A DNA stretch of 17,754 nucleotides from a bacterium. GTDB lineage: Bacteria > Cyanobacteriota > Vampirovibrionia > Gastranaerophilales > Gastranaerophilaceae. Below are positions 9,801 to 15,136 of the stretch, one piece after another (the stretch's first letter is position 1; the number at the start of each line of letters is the position of its first letter). The stretch covers positions 1 through 17,754 of the forward strand of contig JAFXYU010000140.1 of assembly GCA_017541565.1 (NCBI GenBank). The letters are read 5' to 3'. The translations under genes and the position numbers were made by a program. A model generated the notes under the pieces. The model saw only the letters and a program-made list of their open reading frames with translations, had not been told where the DNA came from and searched no databases.

Positions 9801-10144
9801 CTGCAACAGATTATGCCAAACTTATTGTATTAGGCAGGCTTTCAGATGAAGTTGTGTCCGGATTAGGTGCATTTGCAGACTTTTCGTTTAACAAGTTAAT
9901 GATAATGCTAACAGGCGAAGAAAACAATAAATATAATATTAAAACAGAAGATATGGAAAAACTCCCACAACTTCCAATGAGAAATACTAAAGAGTTTAGA
10001 AGTGTTATAATGGGTACGTTGGAAAAACCAAGTTCTGTTTTGCAATTTAACTGGATTTCATATTCACAAAAATCATTAAGACAAAAAGAAGTTCCGATGG
10101 GTAATGTTAAACTTCCTGATTTTGTCGAATCGTTACCATATTAA
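6875..10144 (+). CDS. Large AsmA/TamB/YhdP-like envelope protein
   Basis: The 1089-residue protein has one N-terminal membrane anchor (about 7-28, YIILFLIILCVLVTICFIP). A long strand-rich region follows, with repeated beta-hairpin patterns such as VSGNIDNIKEP, LKGDVFINGPYKQPEIVGQISV and DFNTNISGNIINKQSLNGDVKF. The C-terminal part (about 860-1020, with LQSQGPLMALYIKGQYNPATDYAKLIVLGRLSDEV) resembles the AsmA-like C-terminal domain. Family members in Enterobacteria span the periplasm as long hydrophobic grooves that carry phospholipids between inner and outer membranes. The same role is inferred here and implies a two-membrane cell. The gene follows the ABC ATPase gene by only 2 bp and lacks a well-spaced ribosome site (GGAG lies about 13 nt upstream), so translation is probably coupled. 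The N-terminal 25 residues and KLVPVVEKQVAEELGVKIHIEEL are typical of AsmA-like starts. Assignment to a specific subfamily is not possible by eye. Confidence 0.85.
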   Translation: MKKYRNYIILFLIILCVLVTICFIPINASKLVPVVEKQVAEELGVKIHIEELIFRLGPSLKIKAPTMHMMYEDGQKFGQFDNVRIIIPWTALFKDDFKAKKLYANNLILKINSNDKYLKDIIEKISAKDFKENPDIYLKNYSFSYKDCDDNNLYKTDGENFALTKLTKFSNYKVNAQGNFYINNEKYISYDVSILPNIDIPDAKKSKFDYKYFTEQIVNLDFNSDIIADLKLYKNINDELQISGLVNVDNISVLDKEKKNPKSFIYLTFFGNKAGILSNIYSTGDKKVCIEGTLNNSKKPDIDLKIKTDEINLSDLYKKIKLIADFSGLKSIDSVNGNLIADFSLKGDLKKIRSSGYLKISDSSIKASGVNINNISADVDLSNNTISIANAEGYVNGAPIMLRGKIDNKLDLELLMNKVDLRSMLPKTFGVESGIVSLAANISGTFENIIHKENLQIDNFRMKKDKYAINFANLKFDTNKENIAYVNNLIVKPEFSEFIKFPQLKLYITNDAIKIPDTNIFMPNSKCVMKADVTGYNTNDAVFNVNIDGFINSKDVDLLKSNPAIYPLKIKVNGNNSIQNIESQVLLEKANLLDEPAIINLVSKLEDNTLKIDDFSVLNFSGVFSNNFKSNLKGQKKIIVSGNIDNIKEPVFKNLRVFIPQQLNLSLKDTIAQLKGDVFINGPYKQPEIVGQISVQNLINQFLQLSVNNLTIDFNKNIALINAPIVKLADSSFALTSSVLTDVSKEFVIKNLNIKSKYANTDTLLMYKDSPLMKVCPFKINEGKFYAERANITLYGSPLYISALTTDFSVINNVLITKNTSAELYNGKMCGALEFNLQDEGFKSKIQARGVSASPIFDVIAIKKDTVSGTMDFDTNISGNIINKQSLNGDVKFIVHNGRMGTLGKLEHLLYAQNVVADNMLRTSLSVVTKAITLKDTGLFKFLRGDISIHNGIADVNMLQSQGPLMALYIKGQYNPATDYAKLIVLGRLSDEVVSGLGAFADFSFNKLMIMLTGEENNKYNIKTEDMEKLPQLPMRNTKEFRSVIMGTLEKPSSVLQFNWISYSQKSLRQKEVPMGNVKLPDFVESLPY

Positions 10145-10148
10145 ACAG

Positions 10149-10177
10149 TTGTTTTTTATCTGAAAATTAATTATAAT
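10149..10177 (+). promoter_or_regulatory. Internal promoter overlapping the start of the PilZ-like gene
   Basis: TTGTTT (10149-10154), a 17-bp spacer and a perfect TATAAT (10172-10177) form a good promoter directly after the AsmA-like stop codon. The upstream ATG at 10176 lies within the -10 box. The expected transcription start is near 10184-10185, where the in-frame ATG at 10185 begins. That predicts a leaderless mRNA for the PilZ-like and TPR genes. Confidence 0.6.
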
Positions 10178-10799
10178 GACTAATATGGACTTATTAAAAA
10201 TTGGTCAAAAAATTAGTATCTTTTTTCAGAAGGGCGCTAATATCGTCGAAATGTCATGCAATATTCAAAAGATTTTGGACGATAGACTTGTAATAACATT
10301 GCCTCCTTGTTTCATGCGATATATTAATAATTTGGAAGTTGGCAAAAGACTTACTCTCAAAGTATTTTCTAAGGTTGGAACAATTGATTTTAACGGAGTC
10401 ATTATTTCTTCTCCGTTAGAAGAAGATTTTTGTGTTGAATTAGACTATAATGCAATGAAATTAACGTCAAGCACTGATATTCCCGTAGTAGCCGCGGTTG
10501 AAACATTGAGTATAAATTTGGGCGAGAGCCAGTTTAATGCAAAAACATTTGAAATAGCAACAGAATATCTGAAATTTTATAGTGATAAAAAATTTCAGGT
10601 AAATGACGTACTTGATTGTGCATTGGTATTACCTCAAAATTATGGTACAATATATTTTAAAGGAACGGTATCTGAAATCGATCCGGTTTATGAAGGTGAA
10701 TATACGCTGTCTGATTTTTGTATGACAGAAGATGATAGGCAATTGTTATTGTATTATATGTATATGTACAGTAATGATTCCGGTTGGGAAGAAGAATGA
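10176..10799 (+). CDS. Degenerate PilZ/YcgR-like protein
   Basis: The 207-residue soluble protein begins like the N-terminal domain of YcgR-type c-di-GMP effectors: MDLLKIGQKISIFFQKGANIVEMSCNIQKILDDRLVITLP, then LEVGKRLTLKVFSKVGTIDFNGVI. The second half (about 100-190) has the strand pattern of a PilZ barrel (VNDVLDCALVLPQNYGTIYFKGTVSEIDPVYEGEYTLSDF, then DDRQLLLYYMYMYS). The RxxxR and D/NxSxxG signature needed for c-di-GMP binding is absent, so the protein may have lost ligand binding. Two starts are possible, ATG 10176 and ATG 10185. Neither has a ribosome site, and the promoter placement favours 10185 (204 residues). The gene follows the AsmA-like gene after 31 bp and overlaps the TPR gene by 4 bp (ATGA), so the two proteins are likely made together. 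The family assignment is moderate and rests on pattern only. Confidence 0.65.
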   Translation: MTNMDLLKIGQKISIFFQKGANIVEMSCNIQKILDDRLVITLPPCFMRYINNLEVGKRLTLKVFSKVGTIDFNGVIISSPLEEDFCVELDYNAMKLTSSTDIPVVAAVETLSINLGESQFNAKTFEIATEYLKFYSDKKFQVNDVLDCALVLPQNYGTIYFKGTVSEIDPVYEGEYTLSDFCMTEDDRQLLLYYMYMYSNDSGWEEE

Positions 10800-12385
10800 A
10801 AGATACAGCAGACAATAAAGAAACTCATAAGAAGACTAATAATAGTATGTTTGATAAGATTGAACGCTGTAAAACTGCGCTTAAAAATGATCCTACAAAC
10901 CCTCAATTGCATGTCAGAATGGGTGATTTATACTTGCAATGGCACTTGGATATATTCAATGCAGGTCAATATATTGATGATGCAATTACGGAATATCAAC
11001 TTGCTATGGAGTCATTGATTGATTCACATGAGATATATTATAAACTCGGGCTTGCATTCTTCTATAAAGGGGAACTGGATAAAGCAATCAAATATCTTAC
11101 AAATGCAATAGAAAAAAAGAATAAGTATTATGAAGCGTACTATATGCTTTCAGAAACATTTGTTAAGAAGGCACATTTTACTGATGCTCAAGATGCTGCC
11201 GAGGCTGCCATCATTTGTTCAAAATTAGGTTCATCAAGTGCGCATTACATGCTTTATAAATTATATGATGCGTCATCATTCAGAAATATTAAAACAAAAA
11301 TTAAAGCGCTTTATGAAAAATTTGTTTCGATAATATTAGCACCGTTTGACAGTATAGCAAGAGAAAATATATACAGAAATCTAACATACCTCAAATTTTT
11401 ACCATTATTTATAAAAGGGTTTTACGCAATACAACTAAAGGATTACGGAAAGGCAATTGAGTTATATAAAGACGCATCAGAAACTGCTCCGGGATTTACT
11501 GCTTTATATTGTGTTCTCGGTGATTTATATTTAACAACAGGCCGATTTGAAGAGGCTATTACAGAATATAAAATGGCGATATGGCTGGATCCGTTTAATG
11601 TTGCTGCATACAAACATTTATGTCGTGCTTATGAAGAGCAGGGTGACTACAATATGGCAATTGAAATATACAATAAATTAATTGTAATGGCGCCTAATTT
11701 GCCTGATTTATACTCAAATCTTGCTAATATTTATTACATAAAAGGCGAATTTGACCTTGCCATATCAAATTATCAAACAGCAATTACTCTGAATCCGAAT
11801 CCTTCTTGGACAAGTGTAATTGCGCAGACAATGGGATTTGTATATCAGGAAAATAAATCTGATCCGGACGCTGCAATTTCTGCTTATCAAACGGCCTATG
11901 TTTTAACTCCGGATGATATCGATATATATGTTAATCTCGGAAGTGCTTTTTATGATAAAGATGACTATCAAAATGCTCTTTCTGTTTATCGTCAGGCACT
12001 TGAATTTCAACCTCATAATGCCAAAATTCACTGCAACTTAGGCTTTTTATACTGGGGAAAAGGTGATACGGAAGAGGCAATTAAGTCATATGAACTCGCT
12101 ATAAAATATAATCCGGACTACGATATTGCTTATAACAATCTCGGAGTTATTTATCTTGATGATTTGGGACGTGTAAATAAAGCAATTGAACTCTTCAAAA
12201 AAGCAGTTGATGTTAATCCGAATTACGCACTTGCCCACTTTAATTTGGCACGTTCAATTACAATTATCGGGGACAAGGTTGAGGCGGCAAAACTCTATCA
12301 AATGGCTCAGGATATAAATAAGATAACAATGGAAATTGACCCTAAAGATATTGCAGATAAAATTAGCGAACTTTTTGAGTCATAA
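10796..12385 (+). CDS. TPR-repeat protein
   Basis: The 529-residue protein is almost entirely tetratricopeptide repeats, which fold into helical solenoids that bind other proteins. About eleven 34-residue units can be read. They start near residues 36, 79, 113, 200, 236, 270, 304, 339, 376, 410, 444 and 479 (for example ALYCVLGDLYLTTGRFEEAITEYKMAIWLDP and AKIHCNLGFLYWGKGDTEEAIKSYELAIKYNP). A less regular linker at 150-200 separates two blocks. No signal peptide or membrane segment is evident, so it is probably cytosolic. The frame can be extended to a TTG at 10784, but ATG 10796 is preferred: GGGAAGA precedes it and its ATG overlaps the TGA of the PilZ-like gene, the classic sign of translational coupling. 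A scaffold role in an envelope or motility assembly with the PilZ-like protein is inference. Its stop codon touches that of the convergent oxidoreductase gene. Confidence 0.92.
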   Translation: MKDTADNKETHKKTNNSMFDKIERCKTALKNDPTNPQLHVRMGDLYLQWHLDIFNAGQYIDDAITEYQLAMESLIDSHEIYYKLGLAFFYKGELDKAIKYLTNAIEKKNKYYEAYYMLSETFVKKAHFTDAQDAAEAAIICSKLGSSSAHYMLYKLYDASSFRNIKTKIKALYEKFVSIILAPFDSIARENIYRNLTYLKFLPLFIKGFYAIQLKDYGKAIELYKDASETAPGFTALYCVLGDLYLTTGRFEEAITEYKMAIWLDPFNVAAYKHLCRAYEEQGDYNMAIEIYNKLIVMAPNLPDLYSNLANIYYIKGEFDLAISNYQTAITLNPNPSWTSVIAQTMGFVYQENKSDPDAAISAYQTAYVLTPDDIDIYVNLGSAFYDKDDYQNALSVYRQALEFQPHNAKIHCNLGFLYWGKGDTEEAIKSYELAIKYNPDYDIAYNNLGVIYLDDLGRVNKAIELFKKAVDVNPNYALAHFNLARSITIIGDKVEAAKLYQMAQDINKITMEIDPKDIADKISELFES

Positions 12386-13639
12386 TTATTTTAGTGAAGC
12401 AATATATTTTGCCAAGCCTTCACCCATAGAAAAACAAGACGGGATTATTCTTAGTGCAGCCTGGGACTCAAAGTCGGCAGAGATACATCTTCCAATGACG
12501 AAAAGATTGTCTTTAACTATCAAAGATTCAATGGGCAATTGGTACTCCTGATATAAATGCTCCAGTTTTGAGCAATCTTTTTTATTAGAATGTATATCAA
12601 TAGGATAATTTGAAATTACAACAGGACTGTCAAATTTCTTCCCGGATTTTAAATCATCTTGTGTGTAAACGTATTTACCTTTTACGCGCCTTGAAACCCT
12701 GATACCTAGGGAGTTTGCAATGTTTGAAATGTATGCATTTTCAAAACCCGGAAAATATTTTTTACAAAAGTTGGAAATCCTTAAAATGCTTGCCCTGCCT
12801 TGAATATAGGCATCCGTATTACTTATATTATTATCCAGTATTCTGGGACAATTAAATGCAATGCTGTCAGGTGCTCCGGCAACAGAAAACAACTGGAAGT
12901 AGTTGCTGTCCTGTTCTGTAAGAATGCCATCCTGTATAGCCTTCTTAAATAGCGGCTTTAGCGCCCAATCGGTACTACTATCCCAAGTATAAGCCGTAGA
13001 ACAGTATACACTATCATCTACCCTGCATGATGTTGTAACATCACGATTTTTATCAAATTCAATCAGCCAATCAACAAATTTATCTGAATTTATGCCTGAC
13101 ATTATGAATCTTAAATTAATTGGTTGAGAATTATTTTTATTTTCTAAAAAATCACAATTTAATTTTTCACAAATTTTTGCATCACCTGTCGCATCAACCA
13201 TATATATCGTCTCGATAGAAAGCGATAAACCGTCAAAGGTATTCAAAGTATTATCACTATGTATCGCTACGATATATGACGATAAATTTTCTTCTATTTT
13301 ATCTACTTCTGACTCTAACATGATGTTTACACCAACATCAGTTAGCATTTTTTCGAGAACAATTTTTGTAAGTTCAGGATTAAACCATCCTTTATTTCCG
13401 TCAGAATACGTAATAGCACCGTTTAAAGATTTTAAATTTTTATATAATTCATCAAAAAAATCAGTATTAATCGCATTATCGCTTGTTTTCATCGCCGGAA
13501 TTACCAAAGATGACGTAATAGAGCCGCCAAGAAATGAATTTTTTTCGACAAGAAGAGTTTTTAAGCCCATTTTAGCCGCAGTATATGCGCAGGAACAGCC
13601 GGCAGTGCCGCCTCCGACCACTAAAACATCATACTTCAT
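12386..13639 (-). CDS. FAD-dependent oxidoreductase (FAD_oxidored-type)
   Basis: The 417-residue flavoprotein begins with a Rossmann dinucleotide fold: MKYDVLVVGGGTAGCSCAY has GxGxxG at 9-14, and Glu32 in TLLVEK would bind the ADP ribose. FLGG follows, then a VDATGD motif in the middle. The C-terminus, LFVIGRCISADFESQAALRIIPSCFSMGEG, matches the second FAD contact of the FAD_oxidored family. Substrate is unknown; members oxidise diverse small molecules. The frame opens at 13648 with GTG-ATG-ATA-ATG. The ATG at 13639 was chosen because AAGGAG lies 8 nt before it, whereas the earlier codons are too close. It overlaps the upstream methyltransferase gene by 11 bp, so the two are coupled. This is not the DAO-type domain found in MnmC, but the partnership with an MnmD-like enzyme hints at a role in the same tRNA pathway. 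Two of the ~26-bp repeats lie within the gene. Confidence 0.88.
   Translation of the reverse strand: MKYDVLVVGGGTAGCSCAYTAAKMGLKTLLVEKNSFLGGSITSSLVIPAMKTSDNAINTDFFDELYKNLKSLNGAITYSDGNKGWFNPELTKIVLEKMLTDVGVNIMLESEVDKIEENLSSYIVAIHSDNTLNTFDGLSLSIETIYMVDATGDAKICEKLNCDFLENKNNSQPINLRFIMSGINSDKFVDWLIEFDKNRDVTTSCRVDDSVYCSTAYTWDSSTDWALKPLFKKAIQDGILTEQDSNYFQLFSVAGAPDSIAFNCPRILDNNISNTDAYIQGRASILRISNFCKKYFPGFENAYISNIANSLGIRVSRRVKGKYVYTQDDLKSGKKFDSPVVISNYPIDIHSNKKDCSKLEHLYQEYQLPIESLIVKDNLFVIGRCISADFESQAALRIIPSCFSMGEGLAKYIASLK
13205..13230 (+). repeat. ~26-bp dispersed repeat, copy 1
   Basis: It begins TATCGT, has CGATAGA in the middle and AGCGATAAAC at the end, and matches copy 4 at 22 of 26 positions. 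It lies in the oxidoreductase gene, in the orientation opposite to copies 2-4. Confidence 0.5.
13249..13274 (-). repeat. ~26-bp dispersed repeat, copy 2
   Basis: Read on the minus strand it begins TATCGTAGCGATA and ends GTGATAATA, matching copy 4 at 23 of 26 positions. It lies in the oxidoreductase gene 19 bp from copy 1, in inverted orientation, and encodes IVAIHSDN. Confidence 0.55.
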
Positions 13640-15044
13640 TATCATCACTCCTTATTGAACGGTATTTCATATATTTTGATGAACTCATCAGTTCACTGTG
13701 GCGAAACTCATATTCTCTAAGTTCCATAATATCTTTGGCGCTAAACGCAAGATTAGGATCGTGGTACGGAATCCCTGCCTTTGTGTTACAAAGTCCGATT
13801 TCATAATTGTTTAGAGGATATTCAATTTTTGATTTATCTTTTGACGCAATTGTACCGACAAATTTTTGATACTTTTCGTTAAAAATTTTGCCGACATAAA
13901 AATTATTTTCAAGAAAGGTGTTTCTTATTTGTGCCGAATTAGAATAAGTCATTAAAACACCGTTATCTTTTAATCGTTTATATAGTTCTGCAATAAATTC
14001 TACTGACCAGAGTTGCGGTGCTTTTGTGTATGTAAAGGCATCCAAGAATATACAGTCATATTGCTTGTCAATCTTTTGAATACTCTTTCTGGCATCATTT
14101 AGGTGGAATTTTATCTCAAACAGGCTCTCAGCAGCCTTAAATTTAATGTTTTTGTATCGTTTCGATAAATATAGATAATATATATTATGTAAGAAGGTCG
14201 ATATAATACCTCCGGAGGTCTTACGATACCCCCAAAATTGATTAAATTTAGCATATTTAATGAGAGATTTTGCAAAAAATCGTCGAGTCCACTTTTCTCT
14301 CAATATATTTTTAATGTCTTTTGTAAGATATTCCTTACCGTAAATTTCAGATACGCGATTTATGAGTATGTAGTTAACAATAGGATTAACTTTATACTCT
14401 TTATCAATATGCATATTTTTGAATTTTAATTCTAAAAGTTCTGTTATATTTTTTTTGTTTTTTGGAGAAAAAACACCAAATATATTCACGAACACATTTT
14501 GCAATTTGTAATAAAATTTAAAACAGTCAAAAATATCCGGCAATATATATGAAAAATATTCGGCAGGAGTTTTTACAGTTTTAAATAAAGGAGATAATTT
14601 TATTAGTTCTTCATTTATATCTAAACAGTCAATATAAATTTTGGGCAAGAAGTCCTTATCAGAAAATTTATTGTTATGTATCGCTTCGTTATATATTGAT
14701 ATTTTTTTCTTTTTCTTTTTTTGAATATTATCGCTATCTATCGATACGATACTCATAAGAAAATTGAAAATTTTTTGAAAAATATTTTTTTTATAAATTT
14801 TATTTTTATTATTTTCAATTACAAAAGTCATGAGCGCTTTTGTGTTATAACCAATGCCGTAACAAATATCAAGTACATTAATCTCTTCTTGCCATGTAAG
14901 CAGTTCATCAATCTTAGAGGGTATGACAAACTTTTCCCAAGCCTCTGTTAAAGCACCAAACTTGGAATGGAAAACATCCTTATCCCCGTAGGAGTATAGC
15001 CCTATAGAGCCGTCCTCTGTATAATATGGCTCATAATCCCTCAT
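13629..15044 (-). CDS. mnmD: MnmD-like tRNA wobble-uridine methyltransferase with a long insertion
   Basis: It probably methylates 5-aminomethyl-uridine at tRNA position 34 using S-adenosylmethionine, as the methyltransferase half of MnmC and stand-alone MnmD proteins do. The N-terminus YYTEDGSIGLYSYGDKDVFHSKFGALTEAWEKF is typical of the family. SAM motif I is VLDICYGIGYN (57-67), with a second motif at LDINEEL (141-147). The catalytic region is FHLNDARKSI, then YDCIFLDAFTYTKAPQLWSVEF (Asp335) and LMTYSNSAQIR. At 471 residues it is much longer than usual for the family. Residues 75-136, with a KKKKKK run, and 172-280 are Lys/Asn/Ile/Phe-rich and look inserted. The start has AAGG just upstream, but the promoter placement suggests a leaderless transcript. 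Its 3' end overlaps the oxidoreductase gene by 11 bp. Three copies of the ~26-bp repeat lie inside it. The family call is fairly firm; the exact substrate is inferred. Confidence 0.8.
   Translation of the reverse strand: MRDYEPYYTEDGSIGLYSYGDKDVFHSKFGALTEAWEKFVIPSKIDELLTWQEEINVLDICYGIGYNTKALMTFVIENNKNKIYKKNIFQKIFNFLMSIVSIDSDNIQKKKKKKISIYNEAIHNNKFSDKDFLPKIYIDCLDINEELIKLSPLFKTVKTPAEYFSYILPDIFDCFKFYYKLQNVFVNIFGVFSPKNKKNITELLELKFKNMHIDKEYKVNPIVNYILINRVSEIYGKEYLTKDIKNILREKWTRRFFAKSLIKYAKFNQFWGYRKTSGGIISTFLHNIYYLYLSKRYKNIKFKAAESLFEIKFHLNDARKSIQKIDKQYDCIFLDAFTYTKAPQLWSVEFIAELYKRLKDNGVLMTYSNSAQIRNTFLENNFYVGKIFNEKYQKFVGTIASKDKSKIEYPLNNYEIGLCNTKAGIPYHDPNLAFSAKDIMELREYEFRHSELMSSSKYMKYRSIRSDDNEV
13645..13658 (-). 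promoter_or_regulatory. Ribosome binding site that decides the oxidoreductase start
   Basis: On the minus strand AAGGAG lies inside the 3' end of the methyltransferase gene, 8 nt before the ATG at 13639. The in-frame GTG at 13648 and ATG at 13645 are only 0-2 nt from it, so 13639 is the best start. Confidence 0.7.
14155..14180 (+). repeat. ~26-bp dispersed repeat, copy 5
   Basis: It begins TATCGTTTCGATA and ends AGATAATA, matching copy 4 at 22 of 26 positions. It lies in the methyltransferase gene, in the same orientation as copy 1 but in a different reading frame from it. Confidence 0.5.
14666..14691 (-). repeat. ~26-bp dispersed repeat, copy 3 (divergent)
   Basis: Its core AGCGATACATA is identical to that of copy 2. 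Overall it matches copy 4 at only 18 of 26 positions. It lies in the K/N/I-rich insertion of the methyltransferase gene and encodes YNEAIHNN, in the same frame as copies 2 and 4. Confidence 0.4.
14726..14751 (-). repeat. ~26-bp dispersed repeat, copy 4 (reference copy)
   Basis: On the minus strand it begins TATCGTATCGATAGATAG and ends CGATAATA. TATCG at positions 1-5 and CGATA at 19-23 are inverted repeats, with an inner TATCGATA palindrome. It encodes IVSIDSDN in the methyltransferase insertion. Confidence 0.55.
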
Positions 15045-15051
15045 AAACCTT

Positions 15052-15080
15052 ATTTTAACAGCATTTCAGGGGAAATGCAA
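15052..15080 (-). promoter_or_regulatory. Promoter of the methyltransferase-oxidoreductase pair
   Basis: On the minus strand TTGCAT (15075-15080), a 17-bp spacer and TAAAAT (15052-15057) preceded by TG at the extended -10 position form a strong promoter. The -10 box ends 7 nt before the ATG at 15044, so transcription would start at or next to the A of the start codon. No later in-frame ATG occurs before residue 72. Confidence 0.65.
15061..15078. promoter_or_regulatory. 7-bp dyad inside the methyltransferase promoter, candidate operator
   Basis: GCATTTC (15061-15067) and GAAATGC (15072-15078) are perfect inverted repeats separated by AGGG. They fill most of the spacer and overlap the -35 box, an ideal place for a repressor. 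The divergent kinase promoter begins 20 bp away and could be affected too. No regulator gene is nearby. Confidence 0.4.
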
Positions 15081-15097
15081 GTGGTGAAAAAGGATAT

Positions 15098-15125
15098 TTG
15101 ACTCGAAACTTCTAGCGGATATAAT
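15098..15125 (+). promoter_or_regulatory. Strong promoter of the uridine-kinase-like gene
   Basis: TTGACT (15098-15103, 5 of 6), a 16-bp spacer and a perfect TATAAT (15120-15125) give the best promoter in the window. The start codon is at 15137, so the predicted leader is only about 4-6 nt, too short for a normal ribosome site. Confidence 0.75.
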
Positions 15126-15136
15126 GAAAGAATAGT

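Noticed and set aside
10784..10795. TTG start for the TPR protein giving four extra residues
   Set aside because: The ATG at 10796 has GGGAAGA upstream and overlaps the preceding stop as ATGA, which is a far better start.
13205..14751. HIP1-like cyanobacterial repeats
   Set aside because: The palindrome GCGATCGC was not seen; the repeats share only a CGAT core with it.
12386..15044. A split or frameshifted MnmC fusion
   Set aside because: The FAD protein has FAD_oxidored features, its own ribosome site and start, and lies in the order methyltransferase-oxidoreductase as two full-length genes; there is no sign of a broken DAO domain.
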